Of a stretch of 64,000 bases of DNA, positions 11,701-21,088 are shown piece after piece. Both the position numbers and the translations under genes were made by a program. This stretch comes from Flectonema sp. DT1601 (taxonomy: Eukaryota > Euglenozoa > Diplonemea > Diplonemida > Diplonemidae). The stretch spans positions 213,501-277,500 of the forward strand of contig OZ025805.1 in the NCBI GenBank assembly GCA_964019425.1, given 5' to 3'. Every line of letters begins with the position of its first letter. Within the stretch, counting starts at the first letter, position 1. The notes beneath the pieces were generated by a model, which worked only from the letters and a program-made list of their open reading frames with translations, did not search any database and was not told the origin of the DNA.

Positions 11701-12190
11701 GTGATCGACGAGTGGAGCGATCACTTGACAAGAAGGAAAAAAGAAAGGACCGATTAATTGGGGCTTTGGTTGTATTCCCAAGGCATGTTTTTTTTTTTTT
11801 TTTTTATTATTCATTTACATTATTTTTTTTTTTTTTTTTTTTAAATTAATAATCACATTTTGTTCAAAAATATTTCATATTAGAGTAAAAGAAAAAGAAA
11901 AAAAAGAAATAAGAGAAAAAAAAAAAAAAACCATTGCTGGCCCCCTCACCACTCATAGAGGATGAGGAGGCCAGTAAGGCGTCACTCAAATCTATGCCAA
12001 GCCTTGGGAACTTGGATTGGGGTTTAGACCATTTATAATTAACAATTAACAATTAACAATTAACCTGATTAACGTTATGATCTGACGGACATAAACATAT
12101 CGATAAAATAATACAAACAAAAACGAACAATAAATAATAAATAAGCTAAAAAACTAAATAAACAAAGTGATGTGAAAGTAAGGAAAAAGA
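11701..12190. other. 3' flank of the LINE-like gene with heptamer tail
   Basis: Read on the minus strand this is the region after the stop of the endonuclease gene. At about 12040-12063 it has the heptamer AATTAAC repeated several times, the kind of short-repeat tail found at the 3' end of many LINEs. The rest is poly(A)/poly(T) and a GC-richer patch at 11940-12015. Confidence 0.5.
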
Positions 12191-12193
12191 GAA

Positions 12194-14941
12194 TTACAAG
12201 GGGGTGGAGTCACCGTGAACGTCATCAGCAGAACATCTCCTTCGATTGTAACGATATCTTGATGGAGGGGTTCGTTTTTTCAGAGTTGAACGCTCAGACT
12301 TTCTCGGCGGAGTTTCATTTTCCTCATGTTCTTCTGTGTCTGGCGGACTCAAACCTTCTGCCCATGAAGCTAATTGGAACTTCAGGGCCGCTATTTGAGA
12401 CCGTGCCAAGGCGAGTTGAGCATTTAAATCGCTCGCCAGTCCCGTTAACATCATGGATTGCTCAAGCTGCTCTGCGTGAGTTGTACACCGTTGGTGATTC
12501 AGCTCCGAGAGGCGAAGTTGGGCATCCAGAAGTTGTTCTGAGAGCTCTGCCGCTTTCTCGTTTGTTTCGAGAGAGTCATCTACTGCTCGACAGTAGTTCT
12601 CGAGTAAGTCAATTCTACCCTCGGACCATTGTCTCGCAATAGGTGTATTCTCTTTAACGGAGATAACGTGACTCTCTTGTCGTAAAATCTTGGTCGGCGT
12701 GCGGTCGAGAGCTTCACTCTGCGGCATTGTCGGAGGAATTGAGGCTAGAGGACAAAGAGGGGTGATATAATTAAGGGTAGGGATAAGGGGTTTAATAAGA
12801 GGAGTAAAAAGACTACTCGTAGTTGTAAAGAGCGAGAGGTAGTTCTTTGCTATCTTCATCATAGCAACAGATTCATACAGAACGGGGGTTCGGGGGGAAA
12901 CTTGTTGACTAAAGTGGGTCATACGGGGACGCGCGGCACGCAAACTCTCGACCTCCTGTTGAGTATAGAAAAGTCTTATTTTACTTTCTCTTTCCTCATT
13001 ACATTTGGTCTCCAATTCGTTCGACAGAAGAACAAACCTTTGATGGTAATTAAAGAGCGCCATTTCCGATAGGTCTGCTCTCTGAGTCAGATTTGCGAGC
13101 TCACGTTTCCTGTAATCTTCCACTAAGTCATATTGTCGAACTAGTGCAGAAAGAGAAGTCTTCGATTCATCGCGTTCTGCTGTTAACCGTTGAATTACTC
13201 CTTCCAGAAGTTCATATTCTTTTCTATCTTTTTCAATAATTAAAACAGGGGGCGCAGGAGGAAGTGAGGATGGATCCTGGTTGGTAGCTTTGATCTCAAC
13301 AGGTAATCCATTTAGTAACTGCTTGTCTTTCTCGAGGGAGGCTGACATCGCATTAAAGTAAAATAAAAATAGAACACAAAAAATTCGTTCTTTCATTTGC
13401 TCTAATTCGTTTTCTAAAATCTGGCATTTCAAGGAAAGTTTCAGCCTTAATTTTCCTTCTTTTTTTTTGTACAAGGGGGTTTGAGAACCCATGTCAGATT
13501 GAGTTCTTATCACTATAGCGAAATCAGCAGGAAGTGTTTGCGATCCCGTTGACATGAGTTCAGGTGGGGGAGTCTGGAAAGAGATGGAAGAAATAGAAGA
13601 GAATGACAAGGAGAGTCCAGTGAGCTCATCCTCATCTAACAAAACAGAAGGGGCCGGGGAGGAAGAACCATTGGCAATAAGTAGAATAGAAAGAGCCGAT
13701 GCGTAACAAGTTTGCCAGATAAAACATTTCTCAAGCCACGATCTTTCAATGGTGAGCTTTTCGATCGTTTTCAGTTTTGTTACTTTGTGGATTTTGACTT
13801 CTTCCACAGGGAAGATTTCTTTACCATCTTTTATAAAACTTGCAGTGGCAGGTTCTTCTTTAATGCTGCGCATTAGTGGTCTTGAATGCCACGTGGGGAG
13901 GTTCCTCGTCTGGAACAGAACATATGAGCACTGTCTGGCGATTCTGGTGCATTCACAAAATAAAGCTTTTGTTGGTGCTAAAGGTGAACCGATGTGACGT
14001 GTCCAGATGTTCAGCTGGTCCATGCAGATGTTTCCTCGTACGCCAACTTCAATAGTAAAAATGTTACAGTCGAAGCCATTAGCGATGATCGAGTCTCTTA
14101 GCTTTAGGTATTTCTTTTCCTTTAAGACATGAGAGGTTTCGAAACGATCTTCATTTGGACACGTCAGCTCCAGAATCAGTGCTCTTTTCGCAAAAAAAGA
14201 ATAAATAAAAATGTCTGGTCTTAGAGAGGACGAGACATGGCACACTTCAAGAGGAACAATTAGGCGGTTATCACCGACATCGTCGAGGATGACCCAATCA
14301 TTCGCTAGTGAAAGTTCGCCTGTCTCTTTAGAAATTCTTTCTAGGGGTTTATTTTCCCCTGTTTTTAAAAAAGTTTGAGAGGGAGGCGGGAGGTTTTCTT
14401 TTCTTTTGTTGGCTTTTATTATCAACTCTTCCAAGAAGATAACAATGCGTTTTAGAACGCTGTCGTGACGCCACGTGAACCTCCCTTGTGTTAAAGAGAC
14501 AGGACAGCCTGTTAAGACATGCCTGAGGGTAGGATTCACTTTGCCACACAGAACACAATTTTGGTCCACATTGGTGATGTTCCACCTCTTTAAATTATCT
14601 TGTGAGGGGAGGGTGTTTGTAACCGCTTTCAGTTGAAATGAGATATAGGCAGGATTTCCCTCCCTAAGTACCTTATTCCAGGTGAAGTCGTTTATCATAC
14701 ATTTAGACCACTCCTTCCACTGACCTTGGACTTGTAATTTATTCAAAGAGTTCAGTAGTTCATCTGTGGCTTCCACTTCAAAACGCTTAAGGAGATCGGG
14801 GCGAGTAGTACGTAGATCGCGCAATCGGTGACCAAGACCAGCTGATTGCTTCGCAAGAGAACGGTAAGAAAAAAACTTAATAAGGCGCTCCCACTCAGCA
14901 GAAGCTGAAAACTTTTTCGACCAGTTGGACGATTTCTCCAT
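12194..14941 (-). CDS. LINE-type zinc finger and restriction-like endonuclease fused to a coiled coil; no reverse transcriptase
   Basis: The frame encodes 915 residues. Residues 65-165 match the stretch after the reverse transcriptase in R2/NeSL-type LINEs: a CCHC finger (C129, C132, H141, C146) followed by GRFTWRHDSVL. Residues 235-305 match the restriction-like endonuclease of the same LINEs: RPD at 241-243, LELT at 257-260, KKY at 276-278, then IEVGVRG. In those elements this domain nicks the target site. From about 400 the protein is unlike a LINE: serine-rich, then coiled-coil-like, ending in a basic proline/arginine tail. No reverse transcriptase lies upstream. It could be a 5'-truncated LINE whose frame reads into other sequence, or a reused endonuclease gene. 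The 2.7 kb open frame argues that it is not old debris. The domain call is firm; the role is inferred. Confidence 0.75.
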   Translation of the reverse strand: MEKSSNWSKKFSASAEWERLIKFFSYRSLAKQSAGLGHRLRDLRTTRPDLLKRFEVEATDELLNSLNKLQVQGQWKEWSKCMINDFTWNKVLREGNPAYISFQLKAVTNTLPSQDNLKRWNITNVDQNCVLCGKVNPTLRHVLTGCPVSLTQGRFTWRHDSVLKRIVIFLEELIIKANKRKENLPPPSQTFLKTGENKPLERISKETGELSLANDWVILDDVGDNRLIVPLEVCHVSSSLRPDIFIYSFFAKRALILELTCPNEDRFETSHVLKEKKYLKLRDSIIANGFDCNIFTIEVGVRGNICMDQLNIWTRHIGSPLAPTKALFCECTRIARQCSYVLFQTRNLPTWHSRPLMRSIKEEPATASFIKDGKEIFPVEEVKIHKVTKLKTIEKLTIERSWLEKCFIWQTCYASALSILLIANGSSSPAPSVLLDEDELTGLSLSFSSISSISFQTPPPELMSTGSQTLPADFAIVIRTQSDMGSQTPLYKKKEGKLRLKLSLKCQILENELEQMKERIFCVLFLFYFNAMSASLEKDKQLLNGLPVEIKATNQDPSSLPPAPPVLIIEKDRKEYELLEGVIQRLTAERDESKTSLSALVRQYDLVEDYRKRELANLTQRADLSEMALFNYHQRFVLLSNELETKCNEERESKIRLFYTQQEVESLRAARPRMTHFSQQVSPRTPVLYESVAMMKIAKNYLSLFTTTSSLFTPLIKPLIPTLNYITPLCPLASIPPTMPQSEALDRTPTKILRQESHVISVKENTPIARQWSEGRIDLLENYCRAVDDSLETNEKAAELSEQLLDAQLRLSELNHQRCTTHAEQLEQSMMLTGLASDLNAQLALARSQIAALKFQLASWAEGLSPPDTEEHEENETPPRKSERSTLKKRTPPSRYRYNRRRCSADDVHGDSTPL

Positions 14942-15240
14942 AATAACATTGTACCATACATGTCACTTTGAGCCATACATGTCACTTTGACAACTAAATG
15001 GGCATCGCTTGTGACAACTACGAAGCAGTGCAGTTCAGGCCCCCCCTGAGTAGTTTTTTTTACCAAACCACAAATCTCAATATCAAAATTCACGAAAATT
15101 CACGAAAATTCACGATTTTTCACCATGCTTTTTGGCAGTGAATTTTCGTGATAGGTAGTGACAACTTGTGACAAACCGTGAAGGATCGCAGTGAAAATTC
15201 GTGAAACCTCCACCCCTGCCGATCGCCTCAGTAATGGTGT
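14942..15240. repeat. Short direct and inverted repeats upstream of the endonuclease gene
   Basis: CCATACATGTCACTTTGA is repeated in tandem near 14953-14990. At 15090-15215, three tandem CGAAAATTCA units face an inverted copy (CACGAAAATTCAC against GTGAATTTTCGTG) and a further variant. This makes a strong hairpin and may be the edge of a small inverted-repeat element. Confidence 0.6.
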
Positions 15241-15768
15241 GTCAGAGCTAGCAGCCCTACATTCCCTTTCATGCTGAGGGGTTTCACATTCACTTTTTTC
15301 ACTTTGTGTGGGGGATTCAGTTCCGCAAATCTGGATGCATGCAGCTGAGTGGCGAAAGAGTGGTGGAAGACTATCGCTCCCTGAGTTCATTTTAAAATTG
15401 TCATCGCAGACCGATGATATCGTTGACAAGTCATTTACATTTTTGTTCGATGAAACACATGGTGATGACATAATAGACAACAACTCAAGAGTTAAATTAG
15501 ATGCCAGGGCGCCAGGTACATCTGATGAGATAGTTGCTAAGGCCGATGATGAGATCGGTGATAAGACAGAAGACGAAACAGATGATAAAGATGAGACAGA
15601 ACTACTTTGTGTCTCATTAGTTTTAGGGGTCGGGGGAGAAATAGTTCTTTCTTCTTCAACAATTAAGTTTTGTAACAAACATAAACAAGTGGTCACAATG
15701 GCTTGAGAGATGCTTTTCATTTCCGCAAACGGTCTTTGTATAAAATAACCCGTGGGGTTTATTATCAT
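15100..15768 (-). CDS. Possible serine-rich hypothetical protein
   Basis: A 222-codon frame lies about 160 bases upstream of the endonuclease gene on the same strand. Its middle is rich in Ser, Thr and Leu (for example SVSSLSSVSSSVLSPISSS), with no recognised domain. The opposite strand is also open for 132 codons (15308-15706, acidic), so an open frame here is weak evidence. It could be the front part of the same element or non-coding. Confidence 0.3.
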   Translation of the reverse strand: MIINPTGYFIQRPFAEMKSISQAIVTTCLCLLQNLIVEEERTISPPTPKTNETQSSSVSSLSSVSSSVLSPISSSALATISSDVPGALASNLTLELLSIMSSPCVSSNKNVNDLSTISSVCDDNFKMNSGSDSLPPLFRHSAACIQICGTESPTQSEKSECETPQHERECRAASSDTPLLRRSAGVEVSRIFTAILHGLSQVVTTYHENSLPKSMVKNREFS

Positions 15769-15770
15769 AG

Positions 15771-15970
15771 GCTCGCTGCTTATCTCTTGTTGTTGCCTTT
15801 TTACTCTTCTTGAAAAACAGGTGCACCTACTTTCTGAAAATTTGTAGTTGCTTGTTCTACAACTTTACTTGTCATAAGCGGTCTCCCTTATGACCTAATT
15901 TCTATTTTCCGTCCTGGTCAAGACGCTAAACTGATTGTTTTTTTTTTCTTTAAAAAATAAATAAAAAGAA
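15771..15970. repeat. Hairpin-rich spacer and single hairpin-array unit
   Basis: Two hairpins occur close together, TTGTAG-TTGCTTGTT-CTACAA and TCATAAG-CGGTCTCC-CTTATGA. They are followed from about 15892 by one forward unit of the array seen at 1-690 (TTTCTATTTTCCGTCCTGG onward). The unit is interrupted by the TIR element that starts at 15971. Confidence 0.7.
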
Positions 15971-16276
15971 TACTGCAACTGGAAATATTACTGCGCTGAA
16001 TAATTACTGCGGGGAAATATTACTGCGCGGAAAAATTAGTGCGGTTTTTTTGAGAAAAGATTAGTGCGGTTTTTTCCACTTGGTGGTAGAAAAAAATTTG
16101 GTTGCTTTTTTGCTGTGTAAGGCACCAGCAGAAAAATGCAGCTGGAGAAAAATTCACTTCTGAGCAGAAATATTAGTGCGGTGGAAATATTACTGCGTGG
16201 AAAAATTAGTGCGGTTTTTTGCAGATTTGGAAATTAGTGCGGTTTTTTCCGCGCAGTAATATTTCCAGTTGCAGTA
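15971..16276. mobile_element. MITE-like DNA transposon with perfect 26 bp TIRs
   Basis: The ends 15971-15996 and 16251-16276 are exact reverse complements, starting TACTGCAACTGG. If the outer TA is the target duplication, this fits a Tc1/mariner-type element. The 306 bp interior has no open frame but repeats ATTAGTGCGGTTTTTT several times. The element sits inside a hairpin-array unit, so it is younger than that unit. The family is not identified. Confidence 0.85.
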
Positions 16277-16484
16277 TAAAAAAAAAAGAAAAGAATAGAT
16301 TTCGAAGAGGTGGGAAGTAACGGACTGGGAGCTTTTGGCTCCTGCCCTATTCCCGATGTAAACTTTCTTTTTATTTTTTTTTTTTTTTTTTTAACAAGCC
16401 CAAAGGGCGACAATGAAAGAATGCTGACCAAGGAATAATATTCAAATGAATTTTCGTTTCAAAGAAACGAACAGAATTAAGGGG
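16277..16484 (-). repeat. Reverse copy of the 925-1085 repeat
   Basis: Hairpins GGAGCTTTTGGCTCC, GCCCAAAGGGC and CGTTTCAAAGAAACG recur in reverse order relative to 925-1085. The left flank of the GC-rich retroelement therefore lies directly against this repeat. Confidence 0.8.
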
Positions 16485-17118
16485 GGGATCTGGCCTCACT
16501 GCGTCGGCAGATACGCCATGAGGAGAAGAGAGTGTTGCAGGATCAGTTGCTGAACCTAAGGACGGGAAACGATGGAGCCCACCTGACCGGCGGAGTTCCG
16601 ATCATCAGCTGGAAGAAATCACCAGGGGACCGCTGATGGGCGGTCTGGCGTCGATCGACGTGGACGCCTGGTGGGAAGGAAGCGCCGAGCACTTATCGTT
16701 AGTGCACGTCCACCAGCGGGAACACTACCGCGAGCTGGTGGAGGCAAAAGCAGGAGCCCACGCCCGTCCCCAAGCGCACGAAGCACACGCCAGATTGCGA
16801 GAGCTCGGCACAGTGATGGCAAGGTTACCATCCATCGACAACCTGGAAGAGAAGCGGAACGACTCATCAGGGACATGGTGAAGGAGAACATCGCCCGTTT
16901 GGAGATATTGAGAGAAGGAGTGACGGGGGGAGGCTGGACGGCGGCGCAGGAGATGGAAGATGCGCACTTTGTGGCGCCATCGGTACCACCTTTTCTGCGG
17001 AAGATGTGGGTGAAAAAAGGGAAGACGGAGAAGCCATCGCAAAGACCGGTACAGAGGCCCCCCGCAACGAAGAGTCGGCACTGACCTCAATGCTAGAGGG
17101 ACTGGGAATATTGTCGGT

Positions 17119-18048
17119 GTGAGATGTGGGTCGACCGAGAATGACGGAGGAGGAGGTGACGAAGCCGAAGGCGATGACCGTGACGAAGTCGGCTCTTCAG
17201 ATGGTGGGAAATGCACTATCACACTCGAGGTGGCGCGGGCTGGAGGCGGCACAGCGTCGGCTGATTCAGTTTCGGAACAGTTGGCACGCGACGACGGGAG
17301 TCTTGTTGTCGTGGGATCTGGCGATCATTTACTGGGTGGAGAGACAGAGGTCTCGGACCGAGGGTCCAATTTCGAACTCAACGGCGCTGGAATACGTAGG
17401 ACGGGCCCAAGCGGCATTGAGAAGGACGGGAATTTCCATCGTAGAAGGCCAGTCTGGATGCTGACCGATTACGTGAGAGCTTTAAAAAGAGCCGGCGCGC
17501 TCCGTCCACAACGTCAAGCGGTACCGGCCGTGGGAGAGCAGGTGATGGAGGCGGTGCGGAAGGAAGTAGACAGGGACACACAGTTGGCGATCGTACTATG
17601 CTGGGCGGGCGCGGCAAGGGTGTCCGATGTGATCCGATTGAAGGTGGGAGACATCACTCTGGAACGAGAATACGTGGCGGTGAACTGGTCGGAAACGAAG
17701 TCAGACCCCTTCCGCTTGGGACGGACTACGGGACTGTACCTGGCCGACAAGTGGAGGAACGCGCTTCAGACGGCAATGACGGGACTGAGTCCGGGCGATT
17801 TGCTGCTGGACACTTCTTACCGAAAGGTAGTGGCTGCTCTGAGACGAGAGGGGAAGGACCTGTCGGGACACTCGCTGAGGAGGGGCGCACTGCACACTTT
17901 ACTGCTGGAGGGAGTAGGCCTGGAATCGATACGCCAGCTCTCCAGACACTCGTCGTTGGATGCCTTGGCGAGATACCTTCCGGCCGGGAAGACACATGTA
18001 GCGAGGCAGTCAGCCGAGACATCCTGGAAGCTGGGAACTGAGTTGTAA
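17119..18048 (+). mobile_element. Tyrosine recombinase part of the GC-rich retroelement
   Basis: The C-terminal half has the hallmark order of tyrosine recombinases: an arginine box (AARVSDVIRL), an HxxR box (SGHSLRRGA) and a late H...Y box (LSRHSSLDALARYL). This is the family that cuts and joins DNA in DIRS-like retroelements, Cryptons and phage integrases. The neighbouring reverse-transcriptase fragment favours DIRS-like over Crypton. Confidence 0.75.
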
Positions 18049-18650
18049 TGCCGTTTTGTCCCGCGTTTCCTGCTCAGCCAGGGGCTCTGCTGGAACCGCA
18101 AGTGAAGTACAAAGTGCCGGATCCCCTGCCAAGGGCGAGGAGTTTGGGGGAGGAGTCTGGTGCACCGGACGTGATGCTGACGTACTCGGGAGTGGCAACC
18201 GTAGCTGTCGGAGGCCGTCACGTCTCCCCTCCTTCTGACAGGGAGGCGGGTGATTTGGCTCCGATTTCAGAGTCCCGACTAGATTTAGATAGACTGATGG
18301 AGCTGGACTCGGAAGGAATTTTGACTGGAATCTTAGATGTAATTCGAGACGAAACTGCTTTTGAGGCCTTATTTCTGCCTGAGGCGATGCAGGCGTTGGC
18401 GGACAGGTCAGCGTCCCGTGGTACTTCGAGGCATATGATGAGGCATTTGGAACACTTGGAGAAGTGGGGTGTGGTGGAGCGAACGAGCCAGCAGAAGGTC
18501 GTACTTTCGGCGTTCACGGTACCGAAGAGTTCGGGATGGAAGAAAATTGAATCGTCTGATGCGACCACCGCCACCGATGCTTTTGCCTGGGATCCGATCG
18601 GTGATAGCCCGTTTCCTTTCTGTACGCTATGTGGCTCAGGACGACGGTAA
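18048..18650 (+). mobile_element. Start of a reverse transcriptase region of the same retroelement
   Basis: Near its end the encoded protein reads HLEKWGVVERTSQQKVVLSA followed closely by FTVPKSSGW, which matches the first conserved block of retroelement reverse transcriptases. The preceding part may be the end of a gag-like section. The catalytic core is not present as an intact domain in this window. Confidence 0.55.
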
Positions 18651-18689
18651 GAGTTGGTTTTACCAGTTCCCGCAATCCGTCGAAAGAAA

Positions 18690-18994
18690 AGGTCGATCTA
18701 TTGGGTCTGATCGTCGAGAAGAAGAAAACAATTATTTTAAGGGTCGATCGGCATAGCCGATCGTTGAGAAAAATAACCAGATATAAATACAATCAGTTTA
18801 AATTAAAAAAAAAAAAAAAAAAGATTAACGATCAAGCTGAGCTGATCTTGTTTTTATTAAAATAAGGGGAGCGGGAAGGATGGAAGGAATAGAGGAAAAA
18901 AAAAAAAAAAAAAGGTCGATCAATTGGATCTGATCGTCGAGAAGAAGAAAACAATTATTTTTAAAAAAATTGATCGGTATAGCCGATCGTGTAT
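18690..18994 (+). repeat. Two copies of the 230 bp GATCGGC-hairpin unit
   Basis: Copies begin near 18690 (partial) and 18822 and match the three units at 11035-11700. Hairpins GATCGGCATAGCCGATC and a variant GATCGGTATAGCCGATC are present. They separate the retroelement from the virus-like remnant. Confidence 0.85.
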
Positions 18995-19165
18995 TTTGTG
19001 TTTGTCACAACAGGAGAGAAAAGAAAGAATGTCAAGGTTGGTCACCTTGCCTATCAACGCACAACATTGGTGGTCTCTACTAGACCCTGAGTGATCCCAC
19101 TGGATCTCTCATCGTTCATAGTACCTATGTGAAGTTATAAAATCAAAGGAAAACTATGAACAGCA
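18995..19165 (-). repeat. Partial reverse copy of the ~700 bp block
   Basis: This 170-base stretch is the reverse complement of about 1545-1712. It carries the words GTCAAGGTTGGTCACCTTGC and GATCCCACTGGATCTCTC. It abuts the start of the virus-like remnant. Confidence 0.85.
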
Positions 19166-19179
19166 GAGGATGGTAATTA

Positions 19180-20933
19180 CTCGGTGTCAGAGATTAATGA
19201 TCATGTCCCCTCAAGTATTCAGATTGTCCCCATACTCGCAATAGGAAAGGTTCATATCGATGTCGAGGCACCTTATGCCGTACGCTTTACACAAGGGAAG
19301 TTACACAAGATTCTGGGTTTCAACCAAGGTGATGTGCTACAACTTGTAGAGAATCTGGCGCCAAACAAGGCAGACATAACCGCTGGTGTTGAGAATCTCT
19401 TGATTCATTGTGACCTGGTTGATGCAAAGGCCAGTTACAGTAACGGTGAACAATCGCAGATACTTTACAGTGTTTCACCACCCACAGAGTTGCTAGTTGA
19501 TAGGAATGAGCAATTATCAGAGAATAGATAGCAAAATAACACCCAAGAAGCCTTGTAAAGATCGGGATCCCATGGGCGAATTGCAACATAAACTTATAAA
19601 GGGCGGTGGTCTCGCAAGAATAACTTAATACGAAGTTAGATGTGTATATAAAAAGAAGATGACAAACTCAATTTTCCGTCTTGGCGAGAAATTTCAACGC
19701 GATACCTCAATCAGTGGTTATGACTACTTTATGATCATTGATGTTCAGAAGGGCACATCGATCACGGGATCCGATATTGAGAAGCACAACAGCTTCGTAT
19801 TCACATCACAGGATATGGTTAGCTGGCTGCTTCCATCACGTGGGTATCTGAAAGTTAGTTGTTACATAGCAAAGAGCTTTGGGGTTGACTTCACAGGGGG
19901 TGAACATGCTACATTGGCAAGTAACATTCTCAAGATCTTCAAACGGAAGAAGCTAACAGCAAATGGAACCATTGTAGAGGATATTCCTGATTGGTATCAG
20001 CACGTTGGTAATGTTGAGACACTCGTTAACTTCAGACATCAGACAATGAAGACGATTGGTAGTCATATGTTTATTGAAGAACAAGATAAGAGATTAGCTC
20101 GCACGGGTGTTGGCAAGGTTATTCATTGTAGTATTCCTCTTTCCCTTCTATTCAGTCTACACAAATGGCATGACAAGGTATTCAACAACATCAGCTTCGA
20201 GTATAGCTTTGAGATTAACGCCAACGATGGCTTACTTGTGAAGGAGACAGCAGGAGGTGAGGGTAAGGTATTCTGGAATGGCGCTGGTATTGAGTTATGG
20301 ATGCCGAAGGTTACCCCCAGCGTGGGACCCTTAGCAGGTCTTCTGAGCTATAAGAATAAAAAGCAGACAGTCCAAGTAACCTATGAGGATTGTGAAATTA
20401 GGAGACAGCAACATGTGGGTGCTAGCACCGGTATCAACTGGCCTATCTCAACTAAAGCAGCAACAGCGATTAAGCGAGTATTTATCTTCGCAAAGCCCGA
20501 AAGAGCCGATCATACTGTAGAACCCTTGCAGTATGGAGATCTGGGAATCAACCGTCTGAGTGTAGAACTAAATGGTACGAAGATTCCCAACCAGGACTAT
20601 GTTATGAACTTTACACGTGATGATTGGACAAAGCCATACTTTGAATTCCTGGCTGCTAACGATGCTTACAACGAGCCAATGCTTAATGCTTATGATACAT
20701 CTGGAATTGTGAGCTATGAAGATTTCGGAAAGGAACCCATCTTCTGCATCGATCTGACCGGTACCACAAAGCAAGGAGATGTTACAGCAAATCAATCAAC
20801 ACCCTAACTGTTAATATTGAGCGAACTGCTGGTGTTGTAAATTTCGACCTGTTTGCACTCATCTACTATGACAAGAGTATGGAATTTAACCTTTTGAGTA
20901 GTGTTGTTAGGTCAAAGACCGTTGAGTATTAAG
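19180..20933 (+). mobile_element. Remnant of a virus-like element with capsid-type genes (Polinton/virophage-like)
   Basis: Two parts are visible. The second and larger part (from 19659) resembles the double jelly-roll major capsid proteins of Polinton-like viruses and virophages, with blocks such as RVFIFAKPERADH, RLSVELNGTKIPNQDY and SYEDFGKEPIFCIDL. The first part (19184-19531) has blocks VEAPYAVRFTQGKLHKILGF and ADITAGVENLLIHCDLVD. These recall a small structural protein that accompanies such capsids. No polymerase, integrase, ATPase or protease of the group is seen in the window, and no terminal repeats are found. The element is incomplete and broken, with at least one break, but long stretches remain open, so it is not very old. 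The assignment is from remembered family patterns. Confidence 0.55.
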
Positions 20934-21088
20934 TGATTGTACATGATTTGAATAGATTCTTGATATTGCACCACACCTCGCATATACAATCATTGTTTTT
21001 GGGACTGACTGTTATGGTTTGACGGACAGATACCGCTTTGACCCTATCTGCTGTTTGTGTTATGTTTCTGCTCATTTTCTAAAAAGCA
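20934..21088. other. Short spacer before the unrecognised gene
   Basis: It holds no repeat seen elsewhere in the window and no clear promoter motif. A T-rich stretch followed by TCTAAAAAG precedes the proposed start codon at 21089. Confidence 0.4.

Larger units (their letters stand above)
16485..18690 (+). mobile_element. Broken tyrosine-recombinase (DIRS/Ngaro-like) retroelement remnant
   Basis: This segment is strikingly GC-rich against its AT-rich surroundings. Its parts are an uncharacterised 5' section (about 16485-17118), a tyrosine recombinase section (17119-18048) and the beginning of a reverse transcriptase (18048-18650), after which it meets repeat DNA near 18690. DIRS-group elements are retrotransposons that insert with a tyrosine recombinase in place of an integrase. 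Here the recombinase lies before the reverse transcriptase, unlike the usual DIRS order, so two neighbouring element pieces may be joined. It is incomplete and broken, with at least a few breaks. The long open stretches suggest a fairly recent arrival. Confidence 0.7.

Noticed and set aside
12194-12330. Reading the basic C-terminal end of the endonuclease gene as a nuclear localisation signal
   Set aside because: Short basic clusters are common. Without localisation data this is not a supportable feature.
12172-12642. 156-codon plus-strand frame opposite the end of the endonuclease gene
   Set aside because: It overlaps the longer minus-strand frame in full and has no recognisable domain, so it is a shadow.
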